Positions 63,420 to 64,000 of a stretch of 64,000 nt of DNA are shown here, piece by piece. The position numbers and the translations under genes are program-made. The notes under the pieces are model-generated. The model worked only from the letters and a program-made list of their open reading frames with translations. It ran no database searches and was not told the origin of the DNA. This stretch comes from Euryodendron excelsum (taxonomy: Eukaryota > Streptophyta > Magnoliopsida > Ericales > Pentaphylacaceae), in the NCBI GenBank assembly GCA_033060915.1, contig CM065386.1, positions 4,849,501 through 4,913,500 on the forward strand, given 5' to 3'. Each line of letters starts with the position of its first letter. Within the stretch, counting starts at the first letter, position 1.

Positions 63420-63833
63420 CTACAGAAGGGGGCAGCAGTCGGAGATTTCAGCAGCAGCCCTACGGTAAAGAGAAGGTTTAGGTTCTGGTTCAGGTTCAGG
63501 GATGTACAGCGCCTCCTCAAGTTCAGCTTTTGGCCAATTGAGTTCAAAATTCATCACAACATCCTCTTTGCCGGTCGTCTTCGTAGTCCGTCCGCCTGAG
63601 CTCCGCCCTTCATGGATCCTCAGTGGAGACTGTCCAAGTGGTTTACTGGCTCCTACCGACGGGCTCATCGCTTCCCAAGTCTCCGGTTCAGGTACTTCGA
63701 TTATTTTCTCCTTCCCTTTGTATTTAGTATCCCTCACTTCTTTATTTCCCTTCGCTCCCTCCGTTCCCGTGGCTTCTTTAATTCCCTGCGCTACCTCCGT
63801 TCCCATTGCTTCCATGCAGAGTAACAAAGCATC
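63420..63833 (-). CDS. Last exon of an unidentified gene (partial)
   Basis: An open frame of 137 residues on the minus strand begins after a plausible acceptor (ttgtag at 63839-63834) and ends at 63420. It opens DALLLCMEAMGTEVAQGIKE. The protein is low-complexity and charged, with GTEVAQGIKEATGTEGAKGN repeats, a NWPKAELEEALYIPEP segment, and the tail RRAAAEISDCCPLL. I do not recognise the family. The final CPLL fits a CaaX prenylation box of the CaaL type, but this could be chance. The N-terminal part lies beyond the window. Coding evidence is modest: one long frame, biased composition, one acceptor. A CT microsatellite lies just past the stop (63401-63418). Confidence 0.4.
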   Translation of the reverse strand, partial: DALLLCMEAMGTEVAQGIKEATGTEGAKGNKEVRDTKYKGKEKIIEVPEPETWEAMSPSVGASKPLGQSPLRIHEGRSSGGRTTKTTGKEDVVMNFELNWPKAELEEALYIPEPEPEPKPSLYRRAAAEISDCCPLL

Positions 63834-64000
63834 CTACAACCCACATTACCCAAAAAATAAAATAAAATCAGAATAAAATCAAATCAGAAAATGATAGAAA
63901 ATTGGAATTACGAATCATCATTTTTTCTTATGACAAAAATAGCAGCATACAGAATCCCGTATTTCTTTTATTTATTTATGTTGATTAGTACACAATTTAA
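63834..64000. other. Probable intron or intergenic edge
   Basis: AT-rich sequence to the window end. If the preceding exon is real, this is its upstream intron. Nothing else seen. Confidence 0.35.

Overview
This is a nuclear genomic segment of a dicot flowering plant, probably a woody species. It is AT-rich, its genes have many introns with GT/AG borders, it carries many long GA/CT microsatellites, and it is littered with small plant transposons (hAT, MULE-like, MITE, SINE, LTR fragments). No bacterial, organellar or viral gene was recognised.

Layout. 1-2035 is the eroded 3' end of a Ty3/gypsy-type LTR retrotransposon. A gene block follows: an EF-hand protein of the KIC/PBP1 type (3667-4026, +), a single-B-box zinc finger of the BBX28/29 type (10143-11150, +), a universal stress protein of the PHOS32/34 type (15437-16174, -), a SPOROCYTELESS/NOZZLE-like repressor (20086-21329, -) and a TRM5-type tRNA (guanine37-N1)-methyltransferase (26719-36181, -, nine exons). 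From memory, the same five families lie close together in Arabidopsis around At4g27280-At4g27340, with a partial duplicate around At5g54430-At5g54490, so this looks like a conserved ancestral neighbourhood. Next come an unrecognised plant membrane protein (38506-39854, -), a 660-bp tandem duplication (41934-43261), and a complete UBP14 deubiquitinase gene (44705-61487, +, twenty exons, 814 aa). The right edge holds the last exon of an unidentified minus-strand gene (63420-63833).

A tRNA-Ser(AGA) gene (17773-17854) lies between the stress-protein and SPL genes, just downstream of a SINE with a clear target-site duplication. Several transposons can be bounded to the base by their target-site duplications: a solo LTR (7623-8192), a hAT MITE (36712-37081) and a deleted hAT element inside UBP14 intron 8 (51756-53027).

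The genes do not form one pathway; they are independent plant genes for Ca2+ signalling, light signalling, stress response, sporogenesis, tRNA modification and ubiquitin recycling. I found no convincing undescribed multi-gene system. The most useful observations are the conserved neighbourhood, the altered position 8 of the tRNA-Ser gene, the duplicated splice donor in the BBX gene, and the precisely bounded mobile elements.
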